From: Chloroflexales bacterium
Lineage (GTDB): Bacteria > Chloroflexota > Chloroflexia > Chloroflexales > Chloroflexaceae
DNA length: 5,650 nucleotides
Assembly (NCBI GenBank): GCA_013336035.1
Contig: JAAXUL010000565.1
Coordinates: 1-5,650 of the forward strand
Direction: 5' to 3'
Shown piece after piece: positions 3,772 to 5,650 of the stretch. The notes under the pieces were generated by a model that made no database searches, had not been told where the DNA came from, and was given only the letters and a program-made list of their open reading frames with translations. Made by a program: the position numbers and the translations under genes. Each line of letters begins with the position of its first letter. The stretch's first letter is position 1.

Positions 3772-5650
3772 TCAAGGCACCAGGCTAAGCGCGCGCGCCC
3801 GCTCGATCACCTGCACCCGGTTTCGCGCATCGAGCTTGCCGTAGATGCTGTGCAGGTGGCGCTTCACCGTCCCAGGGGCAATCGTCAGAGCCTGCGCGAT
3901 CTCCGCGGTGGTCGCGCCGCTGACAACCAGGCGCAGCACCTCAAGCTCACGCTCGCTCAGGTGCGCGGTATTGCCCACTTTGTGCGCCGGCCTGGTTGCG
4001 TCCTGGGCGGGCGGGCTGCCCGAGGCGGCGCGGATCAGCTCCTGAAGATAGGCCAGGCCGACCGTCGGCGCCCCCCGCTGGGACTGCGGCGCGCGCTCGT
4101 AGCTCTGGAGCGCCTGGAGCATCGGCGCCCCCTCGTCGATGAACAGCCGGATGTAGCCGCTCGGCTCGGCCAGCGTCAGGGCGCGGCCGAGCTGCTCCAG
4201 CATCGGCCGCTGCTCGCCGCAGGCCTGACACACGAGCGCCAGCAGCAGCGTCGCCTCGATCACGCGCTCCTGGCTGCGGGCCTGCTCCGCCCGGCGCAGG
4301 AACGCCTCGAGGAATTGCCGGGCCTCCTCCAGCGCGCCGCTGGTAGGCTGCCGGCGGCCCTGGTAGATGAGCACGCGCACCAGCATCAGCTCCTCGAGAT
4401 CGCGCTGAAACAGCAGAGGCGGCATATGGGGGTCCGCGTTCGCAATCTGGAGCCGGTACACCTTGGCCCACTCGGCCGCCGGCATCACGTGTTCCCGCGC
4501 CAGCCAGAGCCGCACCCGCTCGGCGATCACGCCGCTGCGCATCCATCGACGACTCTGCCCCTGCTGGAGGATGGCCTCGGCCGTCTGGGTGGTGGCGAAG
4601 GCTGCGTCGAGGCTGCCCTGGGCGCGCTGGACCCGCGCCAGGGCCAGGTGGGCCTCGGCGACGAGGCGCGCGTTGCCCCAGCGCTTGCTCAGGGTGATGC
4701 TCCGCAGCGCCATCGTCTGGGCCGCCGGCAGGTCGTTGAACTCGCGCCGCACCTTGCTCAGCCCAAGGTAGATCAGGCTGGCGACGGGCGAGAGGGGCGC
4801 CCCGGGCTTCGGCACGATCTGGAGCGCCTGCTCGAAGATGTGGCCGGCCTCGCGCAAGTTGCCGTTCAGGATCTGGGTGTAGCCAAGGCCATAGATCGCA
4901 CCCAGGGCCGTCGCCGCGTTGCCTGAGCGAAGCCCGGCCCCGGCGACCTCGATGAAGGTTCGGCTCGCGACCTCCCTATCACCGTGGGCCAGCGACAGAA
5001 AGCCCAGCATCCACATGACCAGGCTCTGCCGGATCGGGTTGTCGGGCGGGAGGATGGCCTCAGCTCTGGCGAGCAGCGCGCGGGCCTGGGGGAGATCGCC
5101 GTGGAGCGCGGTGACCCCCGCGCGCAGCACCATCAGCTCTCCGACGTGCGCCACATCTTCGTCGGGGCACGCCTGACCAACCTCAGTCGCCTCAGGATCG
5201 GGAAGGGCCCCAAGCACGCGCTGCGCTTCGCTCAGGCGCAGCTCTGCCGCCTCGTACTGCGAGGACATCATCAGCGACCAAACGTGGACCAGGTACAGGC
5301 GCGGGTAGACCTGGAACAGCGGCTCCGGCAGCCCCGTCAGCCAGGCGAGCATGGTCAAGACCTCGCCGTGCTGAATTATCACGTCGGCGTGCTGGTCGAT
5401 CAGCCTGGCCGCCAGGTGCTGGTCACCGCTTGCTAGGGCGTGGCCGATCGCCTCAGCGAGCATCCCCTGCTCGGCATGCCAGATGGCCGCGCGGTGCTGG
5501 AGCTCGGGGATCGCAGCGTGCCGCTCGTACTGCAGCCGCGCGCGAAGAAACTCGGCAAACAGCTGGTGGTAGCGATACCACTGGCGCGACCGATCGAGCG
5601 GGACGAGAAAGAGGTTGTGCTGCTCGAGCTGCTCGAGCACCGCCTGGCCG
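3772..5650 (-). CDS. LuxR-family MalT-like (LAL/STAND) transcriptional regulator, N-terminus cut by window edge
   Basis: This is a large ATP-dependent transcriptional activator of the MalT/LAL type; about 625 C-terminal residues are visible and the frame is open to the right edge. Typical relatives are about 850-950 residues, so the missing part should hold the Walker-type NTPase. Visible order: a winged-helix-like region after the ATPase (NLFLVPLDRSRQWYRYHQLF, then AEFLRARL, the family hallmark); a long helical array of TPR-like repeats (for example IWHAEQGMLAEAIGHALASG and ATALGAIYGLGYTQ), the likely effector-binding part; a Gln/Ala/Pro-rich linker; and a C-terminal LuxR helix-turn-helix (LSERELEVLRLVVSGATTAE, then TVKRHLHSIYGKLDARNRVQ) in the last 62 residues. 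No frameshift is visible. The Met at 5640 is internal, not the start. The target promoter and inducer cannot be told from the sequence. Confidence 0.93.
   Translation of the reverse strand, partial: GQAVLEQLEQHNLFLVPLDRSRQWYRYHQLFAEFLRARLQYERHAAIPELQHRAAIWHAEQGMLAEAIGHALASGDQHLAARLIDQHADVIIQHGEVLTMLAWLTGLPEPLFQVYPRLYLVHVWSLMMSSQYEAAELRLSEAQRVLGALPDPEATEVGQACPDEDVAHVGELMVLRAGVTALHGDLPQARALLARAEAILPPDNPIRQSLVMWMLGFLSLAHGDREVASRTFIEVAGAGLRSGNAATALGAIYGLGYTQILNGNLREAGHIFEQALQIVPKPGAPLSPVASLIYLGLSKVRREFNDLPAAQTMALRSITLSKRWGNARLVAEAHLALARVQRAQGSLDAAFATTQTAEAILQQGQSRRWMRSGVIAERVRLWLAREHVMPAAEWAKVYRLQIANADPHMPPLLFQRDLEELMLVRVLIYQGRRQPTSGALEEARQFLEAFLRRAEQARSQERVIEATLLLALVCQACGEQRPMLEQLGRALTLAEPSGYIRLFIDEGAPMLQALQSYERAPQSQRGAPTVGLAYLQELIRAASGSPPAQDATRPAHKVGNTAHLSERELEVLRLVVSGATTAEIAQALTIAPGTVKRHLHSIYGKLDARNRVQVIERARALSLVP

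Noticed and set aside
3385..4926. 513-codon open frame on the plus strand
   Set aside because: It lies opposite the LuxR/MalT-type gene, whose helix-turn-helix and TPR-like repeats are unmistakable; the plus-strand translation shows no recognisable fold.
1..5650. CRISPR array, tRNA, rRNA or toxin-antitoxin pair
   Set aside because: No regularly spaced repeats, no cloverleaf-like sequence and no matching small gene pairs were seen on either strand.

Overview
The window is GC-rich and every gene I can support is on the minus strand. Three reading frames are intact. The left one (2-1291) is a cell-wall hydrolase with SH3b domains, running off the left edge. The central one (2620-3099) is a 159-residue, cysteine-free ATP10-like protein. 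The right one (3772-5650) is the C-terminal two-thirds of a large LuxR/MalT-type (LAL) regulator, running off the right edge. GC content, full AAGGAGGT ribosome binding sites, a LAL regulator and an SH3b-NlpC/P60 protein suggest a Chloroflexota bacterium. That is inference from gene content; no rRNA or marker gene is present.

Right to left, in the direction of transcription: the regulator ends at 3772. Next comes a broken lipoprotein-like gene (3272-3599), whose lipobox signal peptide and Pro/Ala/Thr-rich linker lie in different frames. It ends inside a perfect 9-bp inverted repeat (3265-3291). The ATP10-like gene starts at 3099 behind AAGGAG. Its stop codon overlaps a full AAGGAGGT that serves a downstream membrane-protein gene (2605-2075), which reads only in three pieces. 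A decayed transposase relic (about 1536-1918) follows, preceded by a 12-bp-arm hairpin at 1920-1959. The leader of the hydrolase gene (about 1292-1510) holds a TTGACA/TATGCT promoter candidate and three hexamers at 11-bp pitch that resemble an OmpR-family (WalR/PhoB-type) operator.

The genes do not form an obvious pathway. The common theme is envelope and surface functions: hydrolase, lipoprotein, membrane protein, and possibly the ATP10-like protein. The most informative points are the direct-repeat operator upstream of the hydrolase, the coupling of the ATP10-like gene to a membrane gene, and at least four apparent frameshifts confined to about 1.2 kb between intact genes. I found no convincing new multi-gene system. 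The ATP10-like/membrane-protein pair is the nearest candidate.
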